From Sphingobacterium chuzhouense (GTDB lineage: Bacteria; Bacteroidota; Bacteroidia; Sphingobacteriales; Sphingobacteriaceae), in NCBI RefSeq assembly GCF_014692525.1, contig NZ_JACNYL010000005.1, forward strand, positions 186,001 through 250,000: a DNA stretch of 64,000 bases. The letters are read 5' to 3'. Of this stretch, positions 1 through 9,067 are shown piece after piece. A model generated the notes under the pieces. That model searched no databases and was not told where the DNA came from. It saw only the letters and a program-made list of their open reading frames with translations. Position 1 is the stretch's first letter; every line of letters starts with the position of its first letter. Position numbers and translations under genes: made by a program.

Positions 1-1346
1 GTATACTCACTTTGAATGCAGCAAACTGGGACGCTCCTTTTGGGATTGTCTTCGTCGCAGATCTCTTAAGTGTTACATTGGTATTGCTCACATCTATTGC
101 CTGTTTTGCCGTTTCGATCTTTTCATCGGTAGGCCTTAGTCGACAACGAATGCTCTACGGATATTTCCCAATTTTTCATTTTCTCATTATGGGATTACAT
201 GGGGCATTCTTAACAGGTGACATCTTCAATTTATACGTTTATTTTGAGGTCATTATTATCTCTTCTTTTGTACTGATGACCCTAGGCGGAAGAAAAGCCC
301 AGCTAGAGGGCGCTGTTAAATACATGGCCATGAATATTTTGGCTTCCATGTTTTTTCTAACCGGAATCGGGATTCTCTACGGTATTACCGGCTCACTCAA
401 TATGGCAGATTTGTCCATCAGAATCCAAGAGGTGCAAAATAAGGCCCTCATCGGTATCACATCCTGTTTTTTTATTATTGGTTTTGGTATTAAGTCGGCA
501 GTTTTTCCACTGTATTATTGGTTACCGTCTTCATACCATACCCCCCCCTCTGCGGTTGCTGCGACTTTTGGTGGTTTATTGACAAAAGTTGGCATCTATG
601 CTATGTTGCGTGTTTTTAGCTTGATATTTATTCCAGACGATTTCACGCGAATACTTTTAATGGTCATCGCTGTATTGACCATCTTAACCGGAGCATTTGG
701 TGCTCTTATAAAGACGAACATACGGAGACTATTTTCTTATCTGATCGTATGTCATATTGGTTTCATGATAGGAGGTATTGCCATGTTCAGCAAGGTCGCC
801 CTTATGGGAGCTGTATTCTATCTAATACATGATATTATGGTTAAAACTAACATGTTTCTCATCGCAGGGCTTATCCGTCAATTGAGAGGAACAATGGATA
901 TGAACAAACTCGGCGGCCTGTACAGCGAGTATCCAAAAATATCGCTCATCGTCGCCATTGTCTTATTTTCGCTCGTGGGGATACCACCGTTATCTGGATT
1001 TTGGCCAAAAGTCTTTCTTTTTCAAGAAGCTTTTTCCCAACATCAATACTTCTACATAGCTGCCTTGATCATCGGTAGCTTCGTGACATTATATGTTATC
1101 GCTAAGATGTGGTCTGAAGTATTTTGGAAAAATCCACCTGCTTCCGAGGGGATGGAAAATCTCTTCGCCCCCATGCCTCCCTATAAGAAAATACTCATGG
1201 TACTTCCGATAGGGTTAATGGCACTTGCGACACTATATATAGGATTAAATGCAGAAGCTATCGTCAAAGTAACAGACATAATATCGACACAGTTAATGGA
1301 TCCTTCGGCATATATTGATGCCGTTTTGGGAAATAAAACGGATTAA
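1..1346 (+). CDS. mrpD: Mrp Na+/H+ antiporter subunit D, 5' end outside the window
   Basis: Polytopic membrane subunit of the multi-component Mrp cation/proton antiporter, related to the NuoL/M/N proton-channel subunits of complex I. The frame is already open at the left edge and the first recognisable residues match a point some tens of residues into typical MrpD (usually near 490 aa; about 445 codons are visible), so the true start lies outside the window. Many hydrophobic helices are visible, along with the family-typical segments VKYMAMNILAS, the lysine in FGIKSAVFPLYYWLPSSYHTPPS with its pair of prolines, and a lysine in a later helix (HDIMVKTNMFLIAG). It is followed 3 bases later by mrpE, so this is the tail of an mrpABCDEFG operon. 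A NuoN/M-like protein is the alternative, but the E-F-G neighbours settle it. Confidence 0.93.
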   Translation, partial: ILTLNAANWDAPFGIVFVADLLSVTLVLLTSIACFAVSIFSSVGLSRQRMLYGYFPIFHFLIMGLHGAFLTGDIFNLYVYFEVIIISSFVLMTLGGRKAQLEGAVKYMAMNILASMFFLTGIGILYGITGSLNMADLSIRIQEVQNKALIGITSCFFIIGFGIKSAVFPLYYWLPSSYHTPPSAVAATFGGLLTKVGIYAMLRVFSLIFIPDDFTRILLMVIAVLTILTGAFGALIKTNIRRLFSYLIVCHIGFMIGGIAMFSKVALMGAVFYLIHDIMVKTNMFLIAGLIRQLRGTMDMNKLGGLYSEYPKISLIVAIVLFSLVGIPPLSGFWPKVFLFQEAFSQHQYFYIAALIIGSFVTLYVIAKMWSEVFWKNPPASEGMENLFAPMPPYKKILMVLPIGLMALATLYIGLNAEAIVKVTDIISTQLMDPSAYIDAVLGNKTD

Positions 1347-1349
1347 GAT

Positions 1350-1826
1350 ATGATTAAGAATTTTTTAATGAACCTGCTGCTCTCAGCGATCTGGGTGGCA
1401 CTTACAGGTTCTCTTTATTACACCAACTTTTTGTTTGGATTCATGATTGGGTTCTTTATCCTCTGGATCATGAATCGAAACGAAACAGATCAACGGTATT
1501 TTTATCGTGTTCCGAAGATTATAAGCTTTGTTTTTTATTTTCTTTGGGAGCTGTTCAAAGCGAACTTACAGGTGGCGTTCGATGTGATTACGCCAAAATA
1601 TTTCTTCAAGCCGGGGATTGTCAAATATCCGATGAGTGCTCGGACAGATTTTGAAATAAACTTGTTGACAACTATGATCTCGCTGACGCCGGGTACACTT
1701 ATTGTGGACATCAGCGATGACAAAAAGACAATTTATATCCACGTGATGTACCTAACGGATCCAGAAACATTTGTTAGACAAACGCAAACTGGTTTGGAGA
1801 GAAGATTATTAGCGATTTTAAGATGA
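1350..1826 (+). CDS. mrpE: Mrp Na+/H+ antiporter subunit E
   Basis: Small accessory membrane subunit (158 aa) of the Mrp antiporter complex. It has two N-terminal hydrophobic helices (within about residues 5-40), a third around residues 55-75, then a soluble domain with the MrpE-typical segment LLTTMISLTPGTLIVDIS and an HVMYLTDPE stretch. Start ATG lies 3 bases after the mrpD stop. The gene overlaps mrpF by 4 bases (ATGA), which suggests translational coupling. Length is normal for the family. Confidence 0.95.
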   Translation: MIKNFLMNLLLSAIWVALTGSLYYTNFLFGFMIGFFILWIMNRNETDQRYFYRVPKIISFVFYFLWELFKANLQVAFDVITPKYFFKPGIVKYPMSARTDFEINLLTTMISLTPGTLIVDISDDKKTIYIHVMYLTDPETFVRQTQTGLERRLLAILR

Positions 1827-2098
1827 TTACACTAGAAGCATATTTCGATTACGTTATTCTCCCGATATTGTCCATTTCGGTTATGTTGGTGTTCATCAGG
1901 CTATTCAAAGGTCCTGCGGTAGTAGACCGTGTTGTAGCGCTCGACTTAATTATCACTATTGGGATCGGAATTATAACCGTATATAGCATCCGTTCGAACC
2001 AAGAAGTTTTTTTGGATGTCGCCATTATTCTTGCCCTGATTGCTTTCTTAGGTACAGTGGCTTTTGCTTATTATATAGAAAAACAGAAAGATGATTGA
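1823..2098 (+). CDS. mrpF: Mrp Na+/H+ antiporter subunit F
   Basis: Subunit of 91 aa with three hydrophobic helices. It carries the family hallmark between helices 1 and 2: RLFKGPAVVDRVVALDLI, including the conserved Gly-Pro and Asp-Arg. It works only within the Mrp complex in the inner membrane. The start overlaps the end of mrpE by 4 bases and the end overlaps mrpG by 8 bases, so D-E-F-G form one tightly coupled transcript. Confidence 0.95.
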   Translation: MITLEAYFDYVILPILSISVMLVFIRLFKGPAVVDRVVALDLIITIGIGIITVYSIRSNQEVFLDVAIILALIAFLGTVAFAYYIEKQKDD

Positions 2099-2504
2099 AA
2101 TAGTATTAGCCATTTTAAGTACGGTAGGTGCACTTTCTATTTTATTTGCGTCAATCGGAATATTACGAATGCCGGATTTTTATCTGCGCTTATCCGTAAC
2201 GGTAAAGGCCTCTACTCTGGGAGTTGGCCTATTACTCATTTGTGCTGCGATTATGTTCCCGGATGTATCCGTAACAACTAAAGCGATTGCTATTATCTTC
2301 TTTCTGATTATTACCGCTCCCATTGGCGCACACATGATTGGCAGAGCTGCTTATTTTACCGGCACACCACTTTGGAAAGGCACCATTATTGATGAGCTTG
2401 CCGGCATGTACAACGAAGAAACACATGAGTTGGAAAGTGAAGAAAGTGACACGGACGATGATGACACTCCTAACATTGCCAAAACAGACGAAGAAACAGA
2501 ATAG
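2091..2504 (+). CDS. mrpG: Mrp Na+/H+ antiporter subunit G
   Basis: Last gene of the Mrp operon, 137 aa. Three hydrophobic helices occupy about residues 1-95, with the MrpG-typical features ASIGILRMPDFYLRLSVTVKASTLG and TAPIGAHMIGRAAY. The C-terminal tail (about residues 110-137) is strikingly acidic, rich in Glu and Asp, and presumably cytoplasmic. The stop lies 5 bases from the stop of the convergent lactonase gene, and no separate terminator hairpin is visible between them. Confidence 0.94.
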   Translation: MIEIVLAILSTVGALSILFASIGILRMPDFYLRLSVTVKASTLGVGLLLICAAIMFPDVSVTTKAIAIIFFLIITAPIGAHMIGRAAYFTGTPLWKGTIIDELAGMYNEETHELESEESDTDDDDTPNIAKTDEETE

Positions 2505-2509
2505 AGAGT

Positions 2510-3601
2510 TTAAAAAACAATACAAACCGGTGTGGATACCTCGATTTGTTTCCCCGTGTCTGTCAATTCTCCAGTTTCCTGGTTACGTTCAAAAACGGTA
2601 ATATTATTCGTATTTTGATTTGCCACTAACAGATATCGTCCATCTGGAGAGATATTAAAATTCCTAGGCCCTTCTCCGCCGGTAGGATATACTTTTTGAC
2701 GTTCCAGCCTACCTGATTTGTCTACAGCGAATAGCGCAATAGTATTAGCATCACCACGATTGGAGGCATAGATAAACTTTCCGTCAGCCGAACGCTTTAT
2801 TTCTGCTGCGCCATCTTCCCCTTCAAAATCATCTTCATTGATGGAAACCGTATCCACTAACGTCCAGTTTTCGCCATCCTTTTCATAATGGGCAATCTTG
2901 GCAGTCATTTCCAACAGCACGTATATGTTTTTCCCTTTTTCATCAAATACCAGATGGCGGGGACCACCTCCTGCCGGGGTTGATATGTGATTTTCTTCTA
3001 CTAAAGTATAGTTATCATTCTTTTTATCTATCCGATAAATGGTGACCTTATCCGTGCCAAGATTTTGTACGTATACATGTTTTTCATCTGGGCTGAAGAA
3101 AGCAGAATGCACATGCGAAGCCTCCTGCCTTTCTTTGTTGGGGCCCGTTCCCTCTTGCTGTATATACTGTATCTTCTCTGCTAAACCACCATTTTTCTCC
3201 AGTCGATATACCGACAGAGAACCTCCGCCATAATTAGAAACAACCGCGATGGGATGACGTTTGCTTACGGCAACGTGACATGGGTAACTTCCTTCTGTAG
3301 ACATGGCATCCACAAAAGACAATGCATCACCATCAAAAGTAAATGAGGACAGTGCAGCTGAACTATCTCCTGTTTCATTTACTGCATACAACATATCTCC
3401 TTTCGCCGATCTAGCTAAAAAGGACGGATGTTCACTAGCGGTCGATGAATACATGGTAGCGTCTCCGCTATTCTCGTCAAACATGTACAAATAAATCCCC
3501 TGACTCCCGGCATGTGTATACGTGCCTATAAACATAGGAATCTCTTGTGCTATCGACCATTGGGCTATACAGCCTAATACAAATATCATGGATGCTCTCA
3601 T
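2510..3601 (-). CDS. Exported lactonase-family beta-propeller protein (6-phosphogluconolactonase-like)
   Basis: 363 aa member of the seven-bladed propeller lactonase family (PF10282; Pgl/YbhE type). An N-terminal hydrophobic stretch (residues 1-18, MRASMIFVLGCIAQWSIAQ) looks like a Sec signal peptide. The mature part starts with the family motif MFIGTYTHAGSQGIYLY and contains blade motifs such as HPSFLARS, YPCHVAVS, HVHSAFFSPDEKHVYVQNLGTDKV, GGGPRHLVFDEKGKNIYVLLE, and GGEGPRNFNISPDGRYLLVANQNTNNITVF. Family knowledge says YbhE hydrolyses 6-phosphogluconolactone in the cytosol. Export would argue for a different, periplasmic lactone or sugar substrate. The gene stands alone and converges on mrpG. 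Confidence 0.85.
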   Translation of the reverse strand: MRASMIFVLGCIAQWSIAQEIPMFIGTYTHAGSQGIYLYMFDENSGDATMYSSTASEHPSFLARSAKGDMLYAVNETGDSSAALSSFTFDGDALSFVDAMSTEGSYPCHVAVSKRHPIAVVSNYGGGSLSVYRLEKNGGLAEKIQYIQQEGTGPNKERQEASHVHSAFFSPDEKHVYVQNLGTDKVTIYRIDKKNDNYTLVEENHISTPAGGGPRHLVFDEKGKNIYVLLEMTAKIAHYEKDGENWTLVDTVSINEDDFEGEDGAAEIKRSADGKFIYASNRGDANTIALFAVDKSGRLERQKVYPTGGEGPRNFNISPDGRYLLVANQNTNNITVFERNQETGELTDTGKQIEVSTPVCIVF

Positions 3602-3707
3602 ATTTTGTCCTCATGAAGTAACTGATGCTAAATTACACATTTTAGCACTTGAAATTAGTCCGTTTTATTTTTTAACATTTTTAACATATTAACGGGCAAA
3701 GTTTTAG

Positions 3708-3715
3708 TACTTTTG
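3708..3715 (+). promoter_or_regulatory. Candidate -7 box (TAnnTTTG) for the SurA-like gene
   Basis: TACTTTTG fits the Bacteroidota primary-sigma -7 consensus and sits about 45 bases upstream of the ATG at 3760. No convincing TTTG -33 element is found at the expected 19-21 base spacing, so the assignment is tentative. Confidence 0.4.
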
Positions 3716-3759
3716 AGAAGAAAGTGGGTAATTTTGCAGTGCTTTAGAGGCAACGTTTT

Positions 3760-5133
3760 ATGATGAAGAAATATATAAGTTTACTGGGAATGGCAATTAT
3801 GGCCATCATTTGTTTGCAATCCGTGTATGCACAAGGGAGATTGGTAGACCGGGTGGTTGCCACCGTAGGTTCCAGCATCATTTTGCAATCCGATGTAGAA
3901 ATGCAATATGCACAATATTTAGCACAAGGAGAAAAACCGAACGACGACATGAAATGTTATGTCTTACAACAGCTCCTTACCCAAAAGCTATTATCCCAAC
4001 AGGCTGCTATCGACTCCATTGAAGTATCTGAAGCGGAGGTTGATGATAACTTGAATAGAAAAATGCAAGTCATGGTAAGACAAGCTGGAGGAAAGGAACG
4101 ACTGGAAGAGTTCTTAAACCGCTCGCTTCTGCAATATAAAGAAGAAATGCGCAGTACCCAAGCGGAACAACTTAAAGCACAGCGGATGCAGCAAACTATT
4201 GTTTCTACAATTAACGTTACACCTGCGGAAGTAAAGCAATATTTTGAAAGCCTTGATCAGGATAGCCTTCCTTATTTTGATACGGAAGTAGAAATCGGTG
4301 AAGTTGTTATCAAGCCTGAATTAACCAAGGAAGAAAAAGAGCAATTTAGAAAAAAAGCCGAAGGATATAGACAGCAAGTGGTAAATGGTTCGGACTTTGG
4401 AACAGTAGCTCGATTATATTCAGAAGATGGATCAGCTCCGTATGGTGGAGAGTTAGGGTTTGCCACACGGGATCACTATGTAAAGGAATTTTCCGCCATG
4501 GCATTTAAGCTTAAGGAGGGAGAAGTTTCGCCGGTGTTTGAGACACAATTTGGTTTCCACTTTTTGCAGGTGTTGCAACGACGAGGTGAGGAGGTCAATG
4601 TTCGTCACGTATTGATTAAAAAGAAACCTACATCAGCTAGCTTGCAACGCGCAAAAGCGAAAATAGACAGTATCTACGACAAGGTGTCCGAAGGGAAGCT
4701 AGCGTTTCACACCGCAGCAGCCTTACATTCCGATAATAACGAAACAAAGTATTCCGGGGGGATGATCATGAACCCTGAGGATCATTCTCCTTTGATTCCA
4801 ATCAACAGATTGGATAAGGAGACTTTTACAGCCATAGATCCGCTTGAGGTTGGACAATATTCTAAGTCATTTCTCTCCGCAGATCAAACAGGTGAACAGG
4901 TATACAAATTCGTCTATCTTAAATCTCGCGTAGCACCGCATAAAGCAAATTTAGAACAAGATTTTGCCAAGATACAGGAAGCGGCGAGTCAGGATAAAGT
5001 TAACCGAAAACTTAGTGAATGGTTTGAGCAACGCAAGGAGAACACTTTTATTGACATCAATGAAGATTTCCTTAAATGTGATGTATTGAAACCATGGATG
5101 GACGAGACCAAAGAGGTTTTAGCTAATAAATAA
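3760..5133 (+). CDS. SurA-like periplasmic peptidyl-prolyl cis-trans isomerase/chaperone
   Basis: 457 aa periplasmic chaperone of the SurA/PpiC type, expected to assist outer-membrane protein folding. A signal peptide is visible (MMKKYISLLGMAIMAIICLQSVYAQ; a second ATG at 3763 is equally possible). The SurA N-terminal segment follows (RVVATVGSSIILQSDVEM, about residues 30-50). A first parvulin domain lies at about residues 170-280 (YSEDGSAPYGGELGF, FETQFGFHFLQV). A second, more degenerate one follows (VNVRHVLIKKK, about 285 onwards). A transcription terminator follows directly. SurA-like proteins are often duplicated in Bacteroidota, so orthology to E. coli surA is not claimed. Confidence 0.9.
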   Translation: MMKKYISLLGMAIMAIICLQSVYAQGRLVDRVVATVGSSIILQSDVEMQYAQYLAQGEKPNDDMKCYVLQQLLTQKLLSQQAAIDSIEVSEAEVDDNLNRKMQVMVRQAGGKERLEEFLNRSLLQYKEEMRSTQAEQLKAQRMQQTIVSTINVTPAEVKQYFESLDQDSLPYFDTEVEIGEVVIKPELTKEEKEQFRKKAEGYRQQVVNGSDFGTVARLYSEDGSAPYGGELGFATRDHYVKEFSAMAFKLKEGEVSPVFETQFGFHFLQVLQRRGEEVNVRHVLIKKKPTSASLQRAKAKIDSIYDKVSEGKLAFHTAAALHSDNNETKYSGGMIMNPEDHSPLIPINRLDKETFTAIDPLEVGQYSKSFLSADQTGEQVYKFVYLKSRVAPHKANLEQDFAKIQEAASQDKVNRKLSEWFEQRKENTFIDINEDFLKCDVLKPWMDETKEVLANK

Positions 5134-5161
5134 AAAAAAGAGGCGCGGGCCTCTTTTTTTT
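5132..5161. terminator. Bidirectional intrinsic terminator
   Basis: An A-run leads into GAGGC (5140-5144), a GCGG loop, GCCTC (5149-5153) and a T-run (5154-5161). It works in either direction and sits between the converging SurA-like gene and the NTF2-like gene, starting inside the SurA stop codon and reaching the other gene's stop codon. Confidence 0.9.
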
Positions 5162-6029
5162 ATCTTTCAAACATCATCTCTATAGCGACCCGCCACTGAT
5201 AATCGTCTTTCAGTTGCCAAATGCGGATATAATTAAATTTAACGACTTTTTCTTTAGATCTCACGGTCGCTGTTCCAGAAGTGTAAGCATATTCACCGCT
5301 ATATGCACGGCCGACACCGGATGGATCTGTCGTAATTTCTATTCTCTTTTTCTTTAGAAAAGCAAGTACGTTTTTCTTTCCTTCTATTTCTGCCTCCCAC
5401 GGATAATAATAACGTACATCGTCTGCCAAAAATTCATTGAACGCCGTTTCGTTGTTTGCTTTTAAGATCGTGGAGAAGAGCTCGTCGCTTTGTGTTACAA
5501 CTTCCTCTCGCTGCTGCAAGCGCACTTTCGAGCGATGCTTCAAGTACCAAGAGTCATCCGGCTCATAATACACCAAATCGGATTTGGCTCCCTTTCCAAA
5601 ATTCTCAACTTCAGCCCTTATATGTACTTTCCAGTTTCCTTTTCTATCGCGACGCCAAACCGTGAGGTATTGTCCATATCTTTTTATAGCACCTACTTTC
5701 TGAAACTCCATCGGCCCAGATGTCACCCCCCAATCCAAACTTTTGGATACCAATGCAAAATTTGGCTCCCATGACATGATATCAGGTATATTCGGCCGAT
5801 TATTCAGATAATTGATGGCGTTTACCGGCGACGGAACATATAGTGTTGATTCCTTGTCTACGATAGACATAAATGCTTTGTATGGGTTTTCCTTTTTTGC
5901 TATGTTGGACGCCGTCCGATCTGCAGTAATTAAGCTCCCTACTTTATCCGGTAACTGTGCATATACACCCGAAAAAGTAATACTGAGTATGAGGGTGGTT
6001 ATTGACGAATAGATTTTTATAAGTTTCAT
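5160..6029 (-). CDS. Secreted protein with two NTF2-like (DUF4440/SnoaL-type) repeats
   Basis: 289 aa. It has a Sec signal peptide ending near VYAQ (residues 1-25). Two halves each end in an NTF2-like closing strand: YLTVWRRDRKGNWKVHIRAE near residue 130 and YIRIWQLKDDYQWRVAIEM at the C-terminus. The second half contains a typical helix-plus-strand opening (FNEFLADDVRYYYPW) and SGEYAYTSGTATV. No catalytic function can be read from the sequence; members of this fold include small enzymes and binding proteins. It follows cysS by 23 bases on the same strand and is probably co-transcribed with der-cysS. The stop codon lies at the edge of the shared terminator. Confidence 0.8.
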   Translation of the reverse strand: MKLIKIYSSITTLILSITFSGVYAQLPDKVGSLITADRTASNIAKKENPYKAFMSIVDKESTLYVPSPVNAINYLNNRPNIPDIMSWEPNFALVSKSLDWGVTSGPMEFQKVGAIKRYGQYLTVWRRDRKGNWKVHIRAEVENFGKGAKSDLVYYEPDDSWYLKHRSKVRLQQREEVVTQSDELFSTILKANNETAFNEFLADDVRYYYPWEAEIEGKKNVLAFLKKKRIEITTDPSGVGRAYSGEYAYTSGTATVRSKEKVVKFNYIRIWQLKDDYQWRVAIEMMFER

Positions 6030-6052
6030 TTACGCAATTTTGTCGTTTACAA

Positions 6053-7525
6053 TCAAATCTTATTCCAAAGCGTTCCATCCTTGCTATCTTTTAATTGGAC
6101 ACCAATAGATTGCAGATCTTCACGAATACGATCTGATGTTGTAAAATCTTTATTTTTCTTTGCTTCATTGCGCAGATTGATAATAATCTGCATTAATGCA
6201 TCGGTATCGTCGGCATCGCCTTCTAAAGCATCATTTCTCAAGCCTAATATATCCACTACAAAAACCTGCATAAACGACTTGAGCTCGTCCAGCATCGTTT
6301 GATCCATCGCCATCTTACCGTCGTATGCTGCATTGATAAAACGGACTGCTTCAAACAATTCGGCTATAAGCACTGGCGTATTGAAATCATCGTCCATAGC
6401 CTTATAACACCTTTGCCTTAAGGCAACAAGGTCAAAATCACCGTTACTTCCGTTCGAAGGTTTTATCTTGTCTAACAGCGCTATAGCGTTCATCAAGCGC
6501 TTATACCCCTTATCAGCTGCATCCAATGCGTCATTGGAGAAATCCAATGTACTACGGTAATGCGCCTGCATCATAAAAAACCGAACCGACATGGGGGAAT
6601 ATCCCCTATCTAACAACGGGTGATTGCCCGTAAACAGTTCGTGGGGTAAAAAGCCGTTCCCGGCAGATTTCGACATCCGTGCACCATTTACGGTCAGCAT
6701 ATTCGTATGCATCCAATATTTAGCCGGCTGAACGTGATGACAAGCTTCCGATTGGGCTATCTCATTCGTATGGTGTGTCGCTGCAAGATCCATTCCCCCA
6801 CCGTGGATATCGAACTGCGCACCGAGATATTTACTGCTCATAGCCGAACACTCGATATGCCAGCCTGGAAACCCTACGCTCCAAGGAGCCGGCCAGCGCA
6901 TGATATGCTCCGGCTTCGCTTTGATCCATAGGGCAAAATCCAACCGCCCGTGCTTTTCATCCTGTCCGCCTAGTTCACGGGTATTGTTTAAGAGATCCTC
7001 CAGCTTACGGTTGGTCAAAATCGTATAGTCGTGTTCTTTGACATATTTGTCTACGTCAAAGTATACCGTACCATTGACTTCGTAAGCGTAACCATTGTCG
7101 ATAATGCGTTGCACCATCTCAATCTGTTCAAGAATATGCCCTGTTGCCGTAGGTTCGATGCTAGGTGGCAAGGTATTGAATAGGCGCAAAACCTCATGGA
7201 ACCCCAGCGTATATTTCTGCACGATTTCCATGGGTTCTAATTGCTCTAATTTTGCCTTTTTGGAAAACTTATCATCGCCTTCATCCCGATCACCTTCAAG
7301 ATGCCCCGCATCGGTAATATTTCTTACATATCTTACCTTATACCCTAGATGTAACAAGTAACGAAAGATCATGTCGAACGACACGAACGTACGGCAATTC
7401 CCTAAATGCACATCGCTGTATACCGTAGGGCCACATACATACATGCCTACAAACGGCGGGTTAAGGGGTTCAAACTTTTCTTTTTTTCGGGTAAGGGTGT
7501 TATAAAGAACAAGATTAGGTTCCAT
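6053..7525 (-). CDS. cysS: Cysteinyl-tRNA synthetase
   Basis: 490 aa class I aminoacyl-tRNA synthetase that charges tRNA-Cys. The N-terminal MYVCGPTVYSDVHLGNCRTF contains a zinc-ligand Cys and the HLGN version of the HIGH motif. Further zinc-site residues appear in WHIECSAMS and GGGMDLAATHHTNEIAQSEA. The KMSKS loop is ARMSKSAGN. The C-terminal helical anticodon-binding region follows (DFNTPVLIAELFEAVR). Length is normal. It begins 17 bases downstream of der, which indicates an operon. Confidence 0.98.
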   Translation of the reverse strand: MEPNLVLYNTLTRKKEKFEPLNPPFVGMYVCGPTVYSDVHLGNCRTFVSFDMIFRYLLHLGYKVRYVRNITDAGHLEGDRDEGDDKFSKKAKLEQLEPMEIVQKYTLGFHEVLRLFNTLPPSIEPTATGHILEQIEMVQRIIDNGYAYEVNGTVYFDVDKYVKEHDYTILTNRKLEDLLNNTRELGGQDEKHGRLDFALWIKAKPEHIMRWPAPWSVGFPGWHIECSAMSSKYLGAQFDIHGGGMDLAATHHTNEIAQSEACHHVQPAKYWMHTNMLTVNGARMSKSAGNGFLPHELFTGNHPLLDRGYSPMSVRFFMMQAHYRSTLDFSNDALDAADKGYKRLMNAIALLDKIKPSNGSNGDFDLVALRQRCYKAMDDDFNTPVLIAELFEAVRFINAAYDGKMAMDQTMLDELKSFMQVFVVDILGLRNDALEGDADDTDALMQIIINLRNEAKKNKDFTTSDRIREDLQSIGVQLKDSKDGTLWNKI

Positions 7526-7542
7526 AAAAATCTAAAATCAGC

Positions 7543-8850
7543 TTACTTTTGTCTAAAAAATACTTGAATAGGCACTCCCGTAAAATCAAAATGCTCCCGC
7601 AATTTATTCTCAATAAAGCGCTTATATGGCTCTTTGATATATTGCGGTAGGTTACAGAAAAACGCAAACATCGGCGAGCGTCCGGTAAGTTGCGTGATAT
7701 ACTTGACCTTGATGTATTTTCCTTTGATAGCGGGCGGCGGATAGTTTTGGATGACTTCCAACATGACGTCATTGAGTTTAGAGGTCGGTATCTTTTTCGT
7801 TTTATTTGCATACACCTCCATGGCTTTTTCCACCACTTTAAATATGCGTTGTTTTTCTGTTACGGAAGTAAAGATAATTGGAACATCTGTGAACGGTGAA
7901 ATTTTTTCGCGGATACGCGTCTCAAACTCTTTCGTGGTCTTGTGATCCTTTTCAATGGTATCCCATTTGTTGACCACAATCATCACACCCTTCTTATTCT
8001 TTTCTGCCAAGTGAAAGATGTTAATATCTTGTGATTCAATTCCATCATTAGCATCTAGCATCAGAATAACGACATCCGAATCTTCCAATGCTTTGATCGT
8101 CCGCATAACGGAATAGAATTCGATATCCTCGTTCACTTTATTCTTCCGACGAAGCCCTGCCGTATCGATAAGTAAAAACTCGTTACCAAATTGATTATAG
8201 TGAATGCGTATAGAATCACGGGTCGTCCCAGCAATATCAGTCACAATATTTCTTTCCTTACCTAATAGCGCATTCGTTAACGATGATTTTCCGACATTCG
8301 GACGACCGACGATCGCTAGCTTAGGTAAGGAGATTTCCTCTTCTTCTTTCTCTTCCGGGAAATGAGACACTACGGCATCTAGCAATTCTCCTGTACCCGA
8401 ACCGGTTATCGAGGATACATTATAAACTTCGCCCAATCCAAACGCGTAAAACTCCGCCGATTCATGGGTTCTTTTAGCATGATCTACTTTATTAGCAACG
8501 ACATATACAGGTTTAGAAGTGCGACGAAGTATATCGGCAATTTCATCATCTAGATCTGTGATACCTGTCGTCACATCTACCATAAAAAGGATAACGGATG
8601 CTTCATCTATGGCGATATGAACCTGATCCCGAATAGCTTCTTCGAAGACATCATCCGAACCATGAACGAATCCACCCGTATCAATAACCGTGAATTTCTT
8701 CCCTATCCATTCAGCCATTTCATAGTGGCGATCACGTGTCACACCACTGAAATCGTCAACGATTGCCTTTCTACTTTCTGTTAAACGGTTAAATAATGTC
8801 GATTTCCCTACGTTCGGGCGACCAACAATTGCCACTATATTTGCTGCCAT
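7543..8850 (-). CDS. der: Ribosome-associated GTPase Der (EngA)
   Basis: 435 aa GTPase needed for 50S subunit assembly. It contains the diagnostic pair of tandem G domains. Walker A motifs are GRPNVGKSTLF (about residues 10-20) and GRPNVGKSSLT (about 182-192). DTGGF and DTAGL are the G3 motifs, and NKVD and NKWD the G4 motifs. A KH-like C-terminal domain follows (TGRSPMFAFFCN to the end). It is the first gene of a der-cysS transcript. The 217 bases upstream hold a palindromic repeat. Confidence 0.98.
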   Translation of the reverse strand: MAANIVAIVGRPNVGKSTLFNRLTESRKAIVDDFSGVTRDRHYEMAEWIGKKFTVIDTGGFVHGSDDVFEEAIRDQVHIAIDEASVILFMVDVTTGITDLDDEIADILRRTSKPVYVVANKVDHAKRTHESAEFYAFGLGEVYNVSSITGSGTGELLDAVVSHFPEEKEEEEISLPKLAIVGRPNVGKSSLTNALLGKERNIVTDIAGTTRDSIRIHYNQFGNEFLLIDTAGLRRKNKVNEDIEFYSVMRTIKALEDSDVVILMLDANDGIESQDINIFHLAEKNKKGVMIVVNKWDTIEKDHKTTKEFETRIREKISPFTDVPIIFTSVTEKQRIFKVVEKAMEVYANKTKKIPTSKLNDVMLEVIQNYPPPAIKGKYIKVKYITQLTGRSPMFAFFCNLPQYIKEPYKRFIENKLREHFDFTGVPIQVFFRQK

Positions 8851-8890
8851 ATTGTATTTTATACCAAGAGGAGATGTTCCATTCTAAAAC

Positions 8891-8980
8891 ACGTCATTGC
8901 GAAGCGCACGGCAACGAAGCAATCTACGTTTTGATATCACCAGATTGCCACGTCGTCATTCTTCCTTCTCGCATTGACGG
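8891..8980. repeat. Imperfect palindromic intergenic repeat (REP-like)
   Basis: The element begins CGTCATTGCGAAG (8892-8904) and ends CTTCTCGCATTGACG (8965-8979), roughly inverse complements. A nested pair is GAAGCAATCT (8916-8925) and AGATTGCCACG (8942-8952). From memory, this CGTCATTGCGA...GCAATCT...AGATTGC...CAATGACG arrangement recurs between genes in many bacterial genomes, including Bacteroidota. It lies between the DUF3472-type gene and der. Confidence 0.75.
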
Positions 8981-9067
8981 TAATGGGTTCTAGACACCGC
9001 CACTCTCCATTTATTTATAAGGTCACAAAGTTACATAAAATAGATGGCATTATAATGCTGCCGTTAT

